Shown in pieces: positions 1 through 12,005 of a DNA stretch of 64,000 nt. This stretch comes from Agelaius tricolor (Eukaryota; Chordata; Aves; Passeriformes; Icteridae): assembly GCA_023055355.1 (NCBI GenBank), contig JALJCS010000054.1, forward strand, positions 1,550,001 through 1,614,000, written 5' to 3'. The position numbers and the translations under genes are program-made. The first letter of the stretch is position 1. Every line of letters begins with the position of its first letter. The notes under the pieces are model-generated. The model was not told where the DNA came from and made no database searches. It saw only the letters and a list, made by a program, of their open reading frames with translations.

Positions 1-106
1 CCAGGGAGTGATCCCACAAACCACCAAACAGATTCCATGAATTTCCCCCACTGGGAGCAATCAGAGCTGGACACTGAGAGAGGGATGGGATTGAGGGGAT
101 GAAACC

Positions 107-796
107 AGCCCTAAATCCAAACTCCCAGGATATTCCCAGCCCTAAATCCAGACCCCCAGGACCTAAATCCAAACTCCCAGGATGTTCCCAGCCCTAAATC
201 CAAACCCCCAGGATGTTTCCAGCCCTAAATCCAAACCCCCAGGACCCAAATCCAAACTCCCAGGATATTCCCAGCCCTAAATCCAGACCCCCAGGACCTA
301 AATCCAAATCCCCAGGATATTCCCAGCCCCAAATCCAAACCCCCAGGATGTTCCCAGCCCTAAATCCAAACCCCCAAGATATTCCCAGAACTAAATCCAA
401 ACCCCCAGGACCTAAATCCAAACCCCCAGGATGTTTCCAGCCTTAAATCCAAACCCCCAGGACCTAAATCCAGACCCCCAGGATATTCCCAGCCCTAAAT
501 CCAAACCCCCAAGATATTCCCAGCCCTAAATCCAAACCCCCAGGATATTCCCAGCCCTAAATCCAAATCCTCAGGATATTCCCAGCCCTAAATCCAGACC
601 CCCAAGATATTCCCAGCCCCAAATCCAAACCCCCAGGATGTTCCCAGCCCTAAATCCAAACCCCCAGGATGTTCCCAGAACTAAATCCAAACCCCCAGGA
701 TATTCCCAGCCCTAAATCCAAACCCCCAGGACCTAAATCCAAACCCCCAGGATATTCCCAGCCCCAAATCCAGACCCCCAGGATATTCCCAGCCCT
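107..796. repeat. 31-bp minisatellite with short variant units
   Basis: The array is built from a 31-bp unit made of CCCTAAATCCAAACCCCCAG followed by GATATTCCCAG. Interspersed shortened units of about 21 bp read GACCTAAATCC...CCCAG. There are about 25 units with scattered substitutions (A/C and T/C changes, GATATT versus GATGTT). The strand shown is C/A-rich. It begins abruptly after unique sequence and ends at a GGGAAAGCTCTGC junction. Confidence 0.93.
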
Positions 797-3137
797 GGGA
801 AAGCTCTGCTGCTCCCCCTCCCCTCAGCTGATGAGGAGTCTGCATCAGGGCTATTGCAGGAAAACCTCCCTGGCTCGGGGTGGGTTTTTTTTCATTTTTT
901 CCCTCCCTTTTCCAGGTCTGTTTTCCAAGGGGAATATTTCCAGCCCTGTGATTTCTGCGCCACCGCTTTGATGGCAGCCAAGAGCTTTTCTCCCGGGGAA
1001 GAAAAGGAGGTCAGGGGGTTAAGGGAGCTCTGTGACAATTCCCAAAGTTCACTGTGCTGCCACCAGGGCCAGGCTCGGGCCAGGCTCCATTAGCACGTAG
1101 GACAGGGTGGTTATCACAGGTCACTGACACCGGCCCGCTCTAATGGCTTTTCCTGTGGCCTTATCAATGCCGTGCACAAAGTGGCTCCCCCCAGCCTTCC
1201 CCTATGATCTCAGAGCTCTGTTTACAGCTATCTCCCCGCACCAGGCACCAGCCCAGGCAGCAGACGCTGAGAAATGCCAGGACAGGGCCATGGGACAGCC
1301 TGCAAAGTGCCTGAGATGAACAAGGAGTCACCAGAGAGGGAATTTTTGTTGGTTTTTTTTTTCCCCCACTGCGCGCCCCGCTCCTTTCCACAAAAAACAA
1401 GAAATCAAGTTTTTGAGTTCCCGAGGAAAACTCGACAAGCCCGAGCTCTGAAACAGAAGAACCACAGAGTTTCCATGGTGGGGTTTGTGCAGCATTGTGG
1501 AATAAAAGGAACAAGTGGTGCTACAAAGAGAAAAAAGGTTTGGTTTCATCTGAAAGGCAGGGCTGGGTGGCTCTCATTGTTGGAGTTGTGGTTCCTACAG
1601 AGCCTCCCTCCTGCCTTGAAAGGAGAACTTCAATTGTTCTGCCCCCTCTGCAAAGCACAAATATTTTTGGTGGGGATGCTGAGCCCCTGAGAGGGTGGGG
1701 AGGGAGTGGGAGCCCCCCTGCCCAACCCCATCCCAAAAAAGCAGGAAAAGGAGGATTGGGGCAGGCAGCACCAGCAGCATCACACCTGTGAGAGGAATTA
1801 AAGTGATTGAAGTGCAGGGCTGGCAGGAGAAGCAGGATCCACAGGATCCCCCATTTCCAATGGAATCTGCTCCGTGTGGCCATCCCAGGTGGGAATTCCA
1901 CAGGTTCACCTTGAGCCCAGGGACCCCTGAGCAGCTCCTGCCAGCAAAACCTTGTGATTCCAGCGATAATCCCAAAAGAAAACCTTGTTTCTCCTCCCAA
2001 GGCTGTGCTGGCTGGGCACTAAGACACAGAAAACTTGCCCTTCCCTAAAATTCCCAAGGAGAGCTGTTCCAAAAGGATACAGACTATCCACCCTGACAAG
2101 ATATTCCTATATGGATTGTCTGAAGTAAAATAGGGGGGGTTATTATTAACTGTACTTTTTTTTTTTAACCTTTTTAATGCACTTTGTGCATCAAAGCAGC
2201 TCGAGGGTTGGGGGAGAGGCAGCACAGATAAAAATGTCAGTGCTGAGATAGGACAAATTTATAGTAAATCCCTGTCAGCTCCCATTTATCTAAATTATCC
2301 AGCTCTGGATTCTCCAGAAATCCTTCAGCAGCTCCAGCTTTTCAGGCTGTTTTTACCTCAGAATCCGCTCCCTTTTTCTTTCTGCCTTGTTGCCTGTGTT
2401 TTTGGACACTTGTTCTTTCCCCTAAAATGACCCCTTTGTAGCTGGGATCAAAGAGCTGGGAGTGTCAATCCCAGTGTCTTCAGGAACATGTGAAGAACCT
2501 CAAAGTAATTGGGAAGCAATTAGCACCGAGCTAAAAAAACCCACCCCGCCGAGGCAGAGCCTAAATGAGCACTAACAGGCACCAGCCCCGCTCAGGGAAG
2601 AGTTTAAGGGACTTAAATCACCCTCAGCTGCCTCCTGACAACTTTTTGGGAGCACCTTCAGTGCAGCCCACTCTGCCTTGAGTTTTTTTGGCTTATTTTT
2701 ATTTTTATTTTTATTTCATTCTTTTCTGCTTTGGGTTCACTCTTTGCTTTCTGCCTGGCTGCAGCTGAGGGGAAACATGAAACACAAAAACTGCTTTTCA
2801 TTTTCTGTTGTGTAAAGCGAAGCCATCCCATGTCTTGGCCTGGAAATCCAAGGCACCCAGCAGCTGCTGAGATGCTCCTGCAGATAAACCAGCTGGCCCA
2901 GGCCTCACCTCTCCCCCTTTATTTTGGATATTGATCAAAGCAGCCCCAGCATTACACAGACTTTGGTCAGAGGCAACATAAAAGATCGACCCCTCCATGG
3001 TGAAATCACGTTCTGGGTCTGTTCTTTAGGTCACAATTTTTTATTTATTGCCATTTTCCACAGCTCCTCTGCCAGCAGGGGATGGAGCTGATGCCACCAG
3101 CCCAGGCTGCAGGTGAATGGCTGAGATAGGCCAGGGC
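797..3137. other. Intronic sequence without recognised genes
   Basis: Mostly unique sequence. It contains T-runs near 885-905 and 2156-2167 and a short (TTTTA)n tract near 2693-2718. No reading frame has exon-like splice borders. It holds one member of a dispersed pair described separately (2804-2853). Confidence 0.6.
2804..2853 (+). repeat. Dispersed duplicate, copy A (partner at 6898)
   Basis: Fifty bases beginning TCTGTTGTGTAAAGC and running through CCATGTCTTGGCCT match 6898-6947 in the same orientation, with seven mismatches by hand alignment. Weaker similarity extends a little upstream. It is not part of a tandem array and does not look like CR1. Confidence 0.6.
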
Positions 3138-4606
3138 TGCTGAGCTCGGCCTGGGCTGGGCTTAGGGCTCAGGATCAGCTCAAACCAGGCCAGGCCTTGC
3201 CTAACTGATCCTAAAATCCCCGGATTTGTTGTGAGTCCCTTTCCTTAAACCTTTCACTGGTTTGGGATGGAGACACCCTAAAGATGTTGGGATGTTTTAT
3301 CCCAGATCTCAGAGATCCAAAGTCTCCCCACTCCCACCTGTCCCTCAGGCAGCCCCTTCCTCCCCAGGAAAGGAATTGGGATGAACAATCCTATAGAACA
3401 TCCCAGGACAGCCTGAAATGGCTGAACAGAGCCTGGGCTGGGCTTGGGATCAGTTCAAACCAGGCCAGGCCTCAGCCAACTAATCCTGAAATTCCCATCT
3501 TAGACTTTCTGCCAGTGCCTCTCCTTAAATCATTCATAAATTCTCAGACTGGTTTGGGAAGGAAGCACTCTAAAGAAGTTGGGATATTTTATCCCAGCCC
3601 TGGAGAAATCCAAACCCTTCCCATGCTCATCTCTCCCTGAGGCAGCCCCTTCCTTCCCAGGAAAGGAATTGGGATGAACAATCCCATAAAACAGCCCAGG
3701 AGAGCCTGAAATGGCTGAACAGAACCTGGGCTGGGCTTAGGGCTCAGGATCAACTCAAACCAGGCCAGGCCTCAGCCAACTGACCCCAAAATTCCCATCC
3801 TTTGATTTGCTGCCAGTGCCTCTCCTTAAATCATTCGCAGATTCCCAGGCTGGTTTGGGATGGAGGCACCCTGAAGAGTTTGGGATAATTTGTTTGATAC
3901 CTGCAGAAATCCAAACCTTCCCATGCTCATCTCTCCCTCAGGCAGCCCCTTCCTCCCCAGGAAAGGAGCTGGGATGAACAATCCCATAAAACATCCCAGG
4001 AGAGCCTGAAATGGCTGAACAGAGCCTGGGCTGGGCTTAGGGCTCAGGATCAGCTCAAACCAGGCCAGACCTTGCCCAACCGACCCTGAAATTCCCATCT
4101 TAGACTTTCTGCCAGTCTCCCTCCTTAAATCATTCATAAATTCCCAGACTGGTTTGGGATGGAGGCACCCTGAAGAAGTTGGGATGTTTTATCCCAGCCC
4201 TGCAGAAATCCAAACCCTTCCCATGCTCATCTCTCCCTCAGGCAGCCCCTTCCTCCCCAGGAAAGGAACTGGGATGAACAATCCCATAGAACATCCCAGG
4301 AGAGCCTGAAATGGCTGAACAGAGCCTGGGCTGGGCTTAGGGCTCAGGATCAGCTCAAACCAGGCCAGACCTTGCCCAACTGACCCTGAAATTCCCATCT
4401 TAGACTTTCTGCCAGTCTCCCTCCTTAAATCATTCATAAATTCCCAGACTGGTTTGGCATGGAGGCACCCTGAAGAAGTTGGGATGTTTTATCCCAGCCC
4501 TGCAGAAATCCAAACCCTTCCCATGCTCATCTCTCCCTCAGGCAGCCCCTTCCTCCCCAGGAAGGGAATTGGGATGAACAATCCCATCAACCATCCCAGG
4601 AGAGCC
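3138..4606. repeat. 300-bp tandem repeat (about five units)
   Basis: The landmark AAATTCCCATC recurs at about 3490, 3790, 4090 and 4390, giving an exact 300-bp period. A first, more diverged unit is about 25 bp shorter. Each unit carries CTGGGCTGGGCTTAGGGCTC and AAACCAGGCCAGGCC. The last two units (from about 4007 and 4307) are the most alike, which suggests recent amplification at the right end. The array ends at CCATCCCAGGAGAGCC near 4606. Confidence 0.95.
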
Positions 4607-5337
4607 CGTCCTGCCCCGCAGCCGCCACCACGCCAAGGTCCAGCTCTCAATTAACCCCCGCCTGACCTTCCTTCACTTTCTTTCCCCCTGCTCTGCCCTT
4701 CCTGCCAAAGTTCAGCGTTTCCTGGAAAAGTCTCCGTGCCTGTTGGATGTTGTCCTTCGCCTTGGTTGCCGAGGGAAGGATTTGCAGGATTTACAGGTGC
4801 CTGGCCCCCTCTGGAAGCCCATGACCGCGGGCTGACCCCCCGGTACAATATGTGAACTCCTGCCCTGCTGATAAGGCTGCCAGATAGGAGCAGGAGTTTG
4901 CAAATAATCCTTTGGGAATTTATAAGCAGCGCAGCCATAAAACCGAGGTGACTGGAAGGTCGATTTCACTAAAAATAATAAATATCTCAATGTTTATTCA
5001 ACGTGGGCCTTTTTAACTGCAGGCCAAGCTCTGAGATAACGCCATTGTAAATGACAAATATTGGGAGTTTTGGGGAACTATTACATTATGATCCTTCCGT
5101 CTGACACTGCCGGGGCCGTTCCCTCGATGCTGTGCAGGATCTCTGACATTGCTCCACCCGAGCTGGGCCTAGAAAGCCAGGCCAGGATTCAGGCTCAGGT
5201 CAGCAAAAGGGCAATTTGCTGCTTAGGGGTTTTTTTCTCCTGCTCCTGGCTCCCTAAACCATCTTCCCTAGAGCTGAGCTCTGATTTCTGCTCGTTGTTA
5301 GTTCTCGTTCCTGTTTGTAGGGTCTGGGCTGGGAATG
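4607..5337. other. Intronic sequence, part AT-rich
   Basis: Unique sequence. The stretch around 4960-5095 (AAAAATAATAAATATCTC through ACAAATATTGGG) is AT-rich and non-repetitive and could be a conserved non-coding element, but nothing in the window proves that. No exon-like structure was seen. Confidence 0.45.
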
Positions 5338-5970
5338 AACAGGAGGAATGGGAGCAGGGATAGGAATGGGAGCAGGGACAGGAATGGGAGCAGGGACAGG
5401 AGCAGGAGCAGGGACAGGAATGGGAGCAGGGACAGGAGTGGGAGCAGGGACAGGAGCAGGAGCAGGGACAGGAGCAGGAGCAAGGACAGGAATGGGAGCA
5501 GGGACAGGAATGGGAGCAGGGACAGGAGCAGGAGCAGGGACAGGAGGGGGAGCAGGGACAGGAGCGGGAGCAGGGACAGGAATGGGAGCAGGGACAGGAA
5601 TGGGAGCAGGGATAGGAGTGGGAGCAGGGACAGGAGTGAGAGCAGGGACAGGAGCAGGAGCAGGGACAGGAATAGGAGCAGGAACAGGAATAGGAGCAGG
5701 AACAGGAATGGGAGCAGGGACAGGAATGGGAGCAGGAACAGGAATGGGAGCAGGGATAGGAATGGGAGCAGGGATAGGAATGGGAGCAGGGACAGGAATG
5801 GGAGCAGGGATAGGAATGGGAGCAGGGACAGGAATGGGAGCAGGGATAGGAATGGGAGCAGGGACAGGAGTGGGAGCAGGGACAGGAATGGGAGCAGGGA
5901 CAGGAATGGGAGCAGGGACAGGAGTGGGAGCAGGGACAGGAATGGGAGCAGGGACAGGAATGGGAGCAGG
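5338..5970. repeat. 18-bp G-rich minisatellite, about 35 copies
   Basis: The unit is GGAGCAGGGACAGGAATG with variants (GACAGGAGTG, GATAGGAATG, GACAGGAGCA). Because 18 is a multiple of three, several frames stay open on both strands and translate to Gly/Ala/Thr or Leu/Pro/Phe/Ser repeats. These are by-products of the repeat, not genes. The plus strand is strongly purine-rich and lies antisense to the host gene. Confidence 0.96.
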
Positions 5971-6036
5971 TTTGGTCCCAGCTCAGGGTGGGGACGGAGC
6001 TGCTGGCACTGGACCCCTGCCCTGCTTGAATCTCTC

Positions 6037-6115
6037 CATGGAATCCCTGAGGTTGGAAAAATCCTCTGGGATTGAATCCAACCAGCCCCAGCCCTGTCCT
6101 GTGTCCCCAAGTGAT
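6037..6115 (-). mobile_element. CR1 3'-end relic
   Basis: CATGGAATCCCTGAGGTTGG followed by AAAAATCC and AATCCAACC is the reverse complement of a CR1 terminus (GGTTGG...GATTCCATG). Only about 80 bp remain. It is the only CR1 piece recognised in the downstream intron. Confidence 0.6.
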
Positions 6116-6399
6116 GCCTCAGGTTTGAGCTTTTCTATTTTCACATTCTGTGCTGTTTTAGTGTGAGGGTCTGGGTTCACATTATGGGATGGTGAGCTCT
6201 GTGCACAGAGCAGGGAGACAAAACAATTCCTGCTCCAGCTGGGCACCAAGGACAAACGACCCAAATCTCAGCCCCAAGAGCACAAACCCCATGGGCTGCA
6301 GAGAGAAAAACAAGCAGGGTGGGACTGCAGGGGCTAAAGCTGGAATGGGACAATGAACTGCAAGATGCAAATGGAGCAGAACTGATCCAAGGGAGAGAC

Positions 6400-6480
6400 C
6401 CCGGGAGCGCTCGTGCATTTTGGGACCATTTGGGTCCATCTTGGGTTCATTTTGGGACCGTTTTGGTTCATCTTGGGTGC
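6400..6480. repeat. Short degenerate TTGGG-rich repeat
   Basis: About four imperfect units of roughly 15 bp, such as TTTTGGGACCATTTGGGTCC and CATCTTGGGTTCA, follow one another. It is small and diverged. Confidence 0.5.
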
Positions 6481-6897
6481 AGCCCTGGCTGGGCTCTTGT
6501 GCTGCCCAAGGTGCATCCATGGAGGAGATGCTTTGAATAAATCCCTGCTTTATTCTGTAACTCTGTCTGGTCTCTGCTCTAGGGCAGGCTTCCCAAGGCA
6601 CCACAAGGGCCACGTCCCTGCAGGGATCAGGACTGCTGGAAAACCCTTTCCACAAAGGAATTTTCCCAATATCTGACCTAAACCTCCCCTGGCTGCTCCC
6701 TCTCCTCCTATCCCATGCTCCCCCTGTCCCTTGCAGGGACACCCAGTCCCCAGCACCATTCCCACCTCCAGAAGGAGACAATCCCACCAAAGATCCATCC
6801 CATGGATCTGCTGCTTCCCCCGACACATTTCTGAGGATCAATCCCTTTTTCTGATGAGAACAAAAACAAAAATCCCCAATGCAGAGACAAACCCATT

Positions 6898-6947
6898 TCT
6901 GTTATGTGAAGCAAAGCAATTCCATGTCTTGGCCTTGAAATCCATGG
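6898..6947 (+). repeat. Dispersed duplicate, copy B (partner at 2804)
   Basis: This 50-bp block (TCTGTTATGTGAAGCAAAGC through CCATGTCTTGGCCT) matches 2804-2853 at about 86% by hand alignment. It lies 4.1 kb away in the same intron and orientation. Confidence 0.6.
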
Positions 6948-7036
6948 AATGCAACCATTTGGAATGTTCAAAACTGCCCAAGCCACCAGCAGAAGCTACT
7001 GACCCTTCTCAGAATACCTTTGTGGATAATCACACC

Positions 7037-7200
7037 AGCAAATCCATAATAAATCCAAATTAAATCCATAATGAATCCAAATTAAGTCTGTATTAAATTC
7101 AAATTTAGTCCATATTAAATCCAAATTATTTGTCCATAATAAGCCCATATTAAACTCATATTAAATCCATATCAAATCCATATCAAATCCATATCAAACT
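7037..7200. repeat. AT-rich short tandem repeat, about 10/21 bp
   Basis: Degenerate units of the type AAATCCATATT, AAATCCAAATT and AAATCCATATC recur, the last nearly perfect three times at the right end. The region contrasts with the GC-rich flanks. Confidence 0.85.
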
Positions 7201-7699
7201 CACACCCTCGAGTCAAACCAAGGCCTGGCCTTGGGATTCCCAATCCTGTCTCCATGATCCGTGTTTCTCCCTAAAGTTTCCCCAAACAAAGTGGCACTTT
7301 AAGCCTTTCAGCTCCCTCCTAATTCCCAATTAACAAACTCCTGCTCCAGCTCCCATCTCCGCCTGGAGCGCTGGGATTTTCCTCCAAGATAAACACAGCC
7401 ACACATTTTGGGGAGGGGAACTTCTCATTCCAAGAAAATCTCAGGGCAACGTGGCCAAATGACCTAATTATGAACAGATGAGGGGCACAAAAAGATGTTT
7501 TATAGGAACGGGGCTTCTGACAGTTCCTTTCCTTCAGCAAACCCGTGTGGATCGCTGGGGATGCCGGGAACTGGGAAACAATTCCCTCTCCAGGCTGGGA
7601 AGGGAGGAGAGCTGGCAACACAGAGCTCTCTTCATCTCCTGCCTGGGATTTGGGTTGCTCAACCACAGGGGAAGAGCCCCACGAGGGCTCCTGGGCTCC

Positions 7700-9835
7700 A
7701 ACGGCCCTGGAAAAGGGATGCAGGTTCCCTGGAATGGCAGATTCAGGGCTTGGATGGTCCTGGAAGCACCCCTAAAATGGAAAGTTAGAGGGAGAGCTCA
7801 ACAGGTTCCTTGGATCAAGAAATTCAAGGCTCAGATGCATCCCCAGAATTAAAATTTGGAGAGTGAGCTCCCAAGGCCCTGGAAAAGAGATGGGACTCCA
7901 CAAGTTCCTTGGAATGGCACATTGAAGGTTTGGATGCAACCCTGAAATTAAAAGTTGGAGGGCGAGCTCCAAAGGCCCAGGAAAAGACTCCACAAGTCCC
8001 TTGGAATGGCAGATTCAGGGCTTGGATACTCCTGGAAGCATCCCTAAAATGGAAAGTTGGAGGGACAGCTCCAAATGTCCCTAGAAAGTGATGAGGCTCC
8101 ACAGGTTCCTTGGATCAGGAGATTCAAGGCTCAGATGCATCCCCAAAAATAAAATTTGGAGGGTGAGTCCCAAGGCCCTGGAAAAGGGATGTAGGTTCCT
8201 TGGAATGGCAAAATCAAGGCCTGGATGCTGCTGGAAGCATCCCTGAAATCCAGAGTTGGAGCATGAGTTCCAAAGGTCTCCCGAAAAAGGGATGAGGCTC
8301 CACAAAGTTCTTTGGATCAGGAAATTCAAGGTTCAGATGCATTCCTGAAATTCAGACTTGGAGGGTGAGATCCAAAGGGCCTGGAAAAGGGAAGAGACTC
8401 CACAGGTTCCTTGGAATGGCACAGTCAAGGCTTGGAAGCATCCCTGAAATTGAAGGTTGGGGAGAGAACTCCAAAGGCCCAGGAAAAAGGAAAAGACTCC
8501 ACAAGGTCCTTGGAATGGGACATTGAAGGCTTGGGTTCATCCCCCAAATTAAAATTTGGAGGGTGAGCTCCTAAGGCCCTGGAAAATGGAAGAGATTCCT
8601 TAAGTTCCTTGGAATGGCAGAGTCAGGGTTTGGATACTCCTGGAAGCATCCCTAAAATGGAAAGTTGGAGGGACAGCTCCAAATGTCCCTAAAAAGAGAT
8701 GAGGCTCCACAGATTCTGTGGATCAGGAAATTCAAGGCTCAGATGCATCCCCAAAATTAAAATTTGGAGGGTGAGCTCCCAAGGCCCCAGAAAAGAGATG
8801 GAACTCCACAAGTTCCTTGGAATGGCACACTGAAGGTTTGGATGCAACCCTGAAATTAAAAGTTGGAGGGCGAGCTCCAAAGGCCCAGGAAAAGACTCCA
8901 CAAGTCCCTTGGAATGGCAGATTCAGGGCTTGGATACTCCTGGAAGCATCCCTAAAATGGAAAGTTGGAGGGACAGCTCCAAATGTCCCTAGAAAGTGAT
9001 GAGGCTCCACAGGTTCCTTGGATCAGGAGATTCAAGGCTCAGATGCATCCCCAAAAATAAAATTTGGAAGGTGAGTCCCAAGGCCCTGGAAAAGGGATGC
9101 AGGTTCCTTGGAATGGCAAAATCAAGGCCTGGATGCTGCTGGAAGCATCCCTGAAACCCAGAGTTGGAGCATGAGTTCCAAAGATCTCCCGAAAAAGGGA
9201 TGAGGCTCCACAAAGTTCTTTGGACCAGGAAATTCAAGGTTCAGATGCATTCCTGAAATTCAGACTTGGAGGGTGAGATCCAAAGGGCCTGGAAAAGGGA
9301 AGAGACTCCACAAGGTCCTTGGAATGGGACATTGAAAGCTTGGATTCATCCCCAAAATTAAAATTTGGAGGGTGAGCTCCCAAGGCCCTGGAAAATGGAA
9401 GAGATTCCATAAGTTCCTTGGAATGGCAGATTCAGGGTTTGGATGCTCCTGGAAGCATCCCTAAAACGGAAAGTTGGAGGGACAGCTCCAAATGTCCCTA
9501 AAAAGAGATGAGGCTCCACAGATTCTGCGGATCAGGAAATTCAAGGTTCAGATGCATCCCCAAAATTAAAATTTGGAGGGTGAGCTCCCAAGGCCCTGGA
9601 AAAGAGATGGGACTCCACAAGTTTCTTGGAACGGCAGATTCAGGGCTTGGATGATCCTGGAAACATCCTCGAAATTCAAAGCTGGAGGATGAACTCCAAA
9701 TGTCCCTAAAAAGGGATGAGGCTCCACAGGTTCCTTGGATCAGGAGATTAAGGCTTGGATGCTGCTGGAAGCATCCCAAAACTTCCCAATTCAAAGCTGG
9801 AGGATGAGCTCCAAATGTTCCTTATCTCCCTTCCT
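7700..9835. repeat. About 96-bp tandem repeat with a 908-bp higher-order unit
   Basis: Monomers of roughly 80-108 bp share TTCCTTGGAATGGCAGATTC or TTCCTTGGATCAGGA, then GGAAGCATCCCTAAAATGG and GTGAGCTCC. Monomer types alternate. The order is repeated as a block: the landmark TGAAGGTTTGGATGCAACCC occurs near 7923 and again near 8831, and many other landmarks are also 908 bp apart (for example the duplicated stretch at 7824-8330 and 8732-9238). The second block lacks a monomer after about 9300. A third, partial block runs to about 9835. Confidence 0.93.
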
Positions 9836-10099
9836 CATAAATTAATATTTTAAAAGATCAATGTGCTCAGAATTCCCAGGAGCCAGCCTGTGGGAACAGG
9901 AGCTCTCTGGGATGGCTCCAAGGAACCATTTTGAGTCAAAAAACGAACTCCTGGCACAATCTGTGGGAATTTTTCCCTCAGGAATCCCAGAGTGATCCAG
10001 GCTAGGGGTGGACTGGGGATGGCAGCAAAGCTGCTCCTGTCAGACAGAGCTGGCAGGGCAGGGAAGGTCTCCAAGGTGCAGCAAATGATCCATTTCAGA

Positions 10100-12005
10100 G
10101 GAATTCCTGCCCAAAACTCCTCCTTTTCCATGGAATAGTGAAATTACTGTGGCTAAAGACCAATTCTTGGAGAAAACAGCATCGGAATCTGACCAATTCC
10201 TGTCCAAAACTCTTCCATTTTTCAGGGATTAACAAAACTGCTGCCTCCAAAAAAGGTATTCCTAGAGAAAACAGCATCAGGATCCAAACAATTTCTCCCC
10301 CAGAACTGCTCCATTTGTACGGAATAACAAAGTCACTGAATGCAAAGAATCCTTGGAGAAAATGGTACCAGAGAATCCAACCAATTCCTGCCCAAAATTC
10401 TCCCATTCCCACAGAATAACAAAATTACTGCATCCAAAGAGGAATTCTGGGAGGAAACAGCATCAGAATCCAACCAATTCTACCCTAAAACTCTCCCATT
10501 TCCAGGAAATAACAAAGTTAATGGATCCAAAGAATTCATGGAGAAAGTGGTATCAGAATCCAACCAATTCCTTCCCAAAATTCTCCCATTTCAATAGAAT
10601 AATGAAGTTAATGGATCCAAAGAATTCTTGGAGAAAATGGTATCAGAATCCAACCAATTCCAGCCCCAAACTCTCCCATTTTCAATGAAAAATGAAATTA
10701 ATGCGTCCAAAGAGGAATTCTTGGAGAAAACAATGTCAGAATCCAACCAATTCCTCCCCAAAATTCTCCCATTCCTACAGGATAATTCATTTTCCTTGGA
10801 GCAAACAGCATCAGATTTCAACCAATTCCTCCCCAAAACTCCTCCATTTCCAAGGAATAATGGAATTATTGGATCCAAAGAGGAATTCTTGGAGAAAACA
10901 AGGTCAGAAAACAACCAATTCCTGCCCAAATTTCTCTTATTTCAATGGAATAATGAAGTTTATGCATCCAAAGAATTCTTGGAGCAAACAATTCCTCCCC
11001 AAAACTCCTCCATTTCCAAGGAATAATAGAATTATTGGATCCAAAGAGGAACTCTTGGAGCAAACAATGTCAGAATCCAACCAATCCTTCCCCAAACTCT
11101 CCCATTTCAATGGAATAATGAAGTTAAGGAATCCAAAAAATTCTCAGAGATAATGGAATCAGAGACCCCAATCAATTCCTGCCCTAAAACTCTTCCATTT
11201 CCATGGAATATTGAAATTACTGCATCCAAAAAAAGTATTGTTGGAGCAAACACATCAGAACCCAACCAATTCCTGCCCAAAATTCTCCAATTCCTACAGA
11301 GTAACAAAATTACTGATTCCAAAGAAGAAATCTTGGAGGAAATCAGAATCCAACCAATTTCTCCCCAAACTCTCCCATTTCAATGGAATAATGAAGTTAA
11401 TGTATCCAAAGAATCCTTGGAGCAACCAATTCCTCCCAAAAATTCCTCCATTTTCAAGGAATCATGGAATTACTGGATCCAAAGAGAAATTCTTGGAGAA
11501 AACAGCATCAGAACCCAACCAATTCCTGCCCAAATTTCTCCCATTCCTGTAGAATAATTCATTTTCCTTGGAGCAAACAGCGTCAGAATCCAACCAATCC
11601 CTGCCCAAAACTCCTCCATTTCCATGGAATTCCTGCCTCCAAAGAGGAATTCTTGGAGAAAACAAGGTCAGAATCCAACCAGTTCCTGCCCAAATTTCTC
11701 CTATTTCAATGGAATAATGAAATCAATGAATCCAAAGAATTCTCGGAGGAAACAATTCCTCCATTTCTAAGGAATAACGGAATTCCTGCATCCAAAGAGG
11801 AATTCTTGGAGAAAACAGCGTCAGAATCCAACCAATCCCTGCCCAAAATTTGTCCATTCCCATGGAATAACGAAATTCCTGCATCCAAAGGGGAATTCTT
11901 GGAGGAAACAATGTCAGAATCCAACCAATCCCTGCCCAAAATTTGTCCATTCCCATGGAATAACGAAATTCCTGCATCCAAAGGGGAATTCTTGGAGGAA
12001 AACCC
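10100..12005. repeat. 93-bp tandem repeat, about 20 copies, beside the 69-bp exon
   Basis: Monomers of about 91-93 bp carry CCAAAGAGGAATTCTTGGAG, AACAGCATCAGAATCCAACC and a CCATTTCCATGGAATAATG segment. The last two units (about 11820-12000) are nearly identical and exactly 93 bp apart. The array stops about 220 bp from the 5' splice site at 12227, so in the transcript it lies at the very start of the intron. Open frames along it reflect the 93-bp (31-codon) period. Confidence 0.94.

Noticed and set aside
5298..6166. Three long open frames (246-272 codons) over the G-rich 18-bp array on both strands
   Set aside because: They arise because 18 is divisible by three. Composition is pure repeat and no splice or start context or domain is present.
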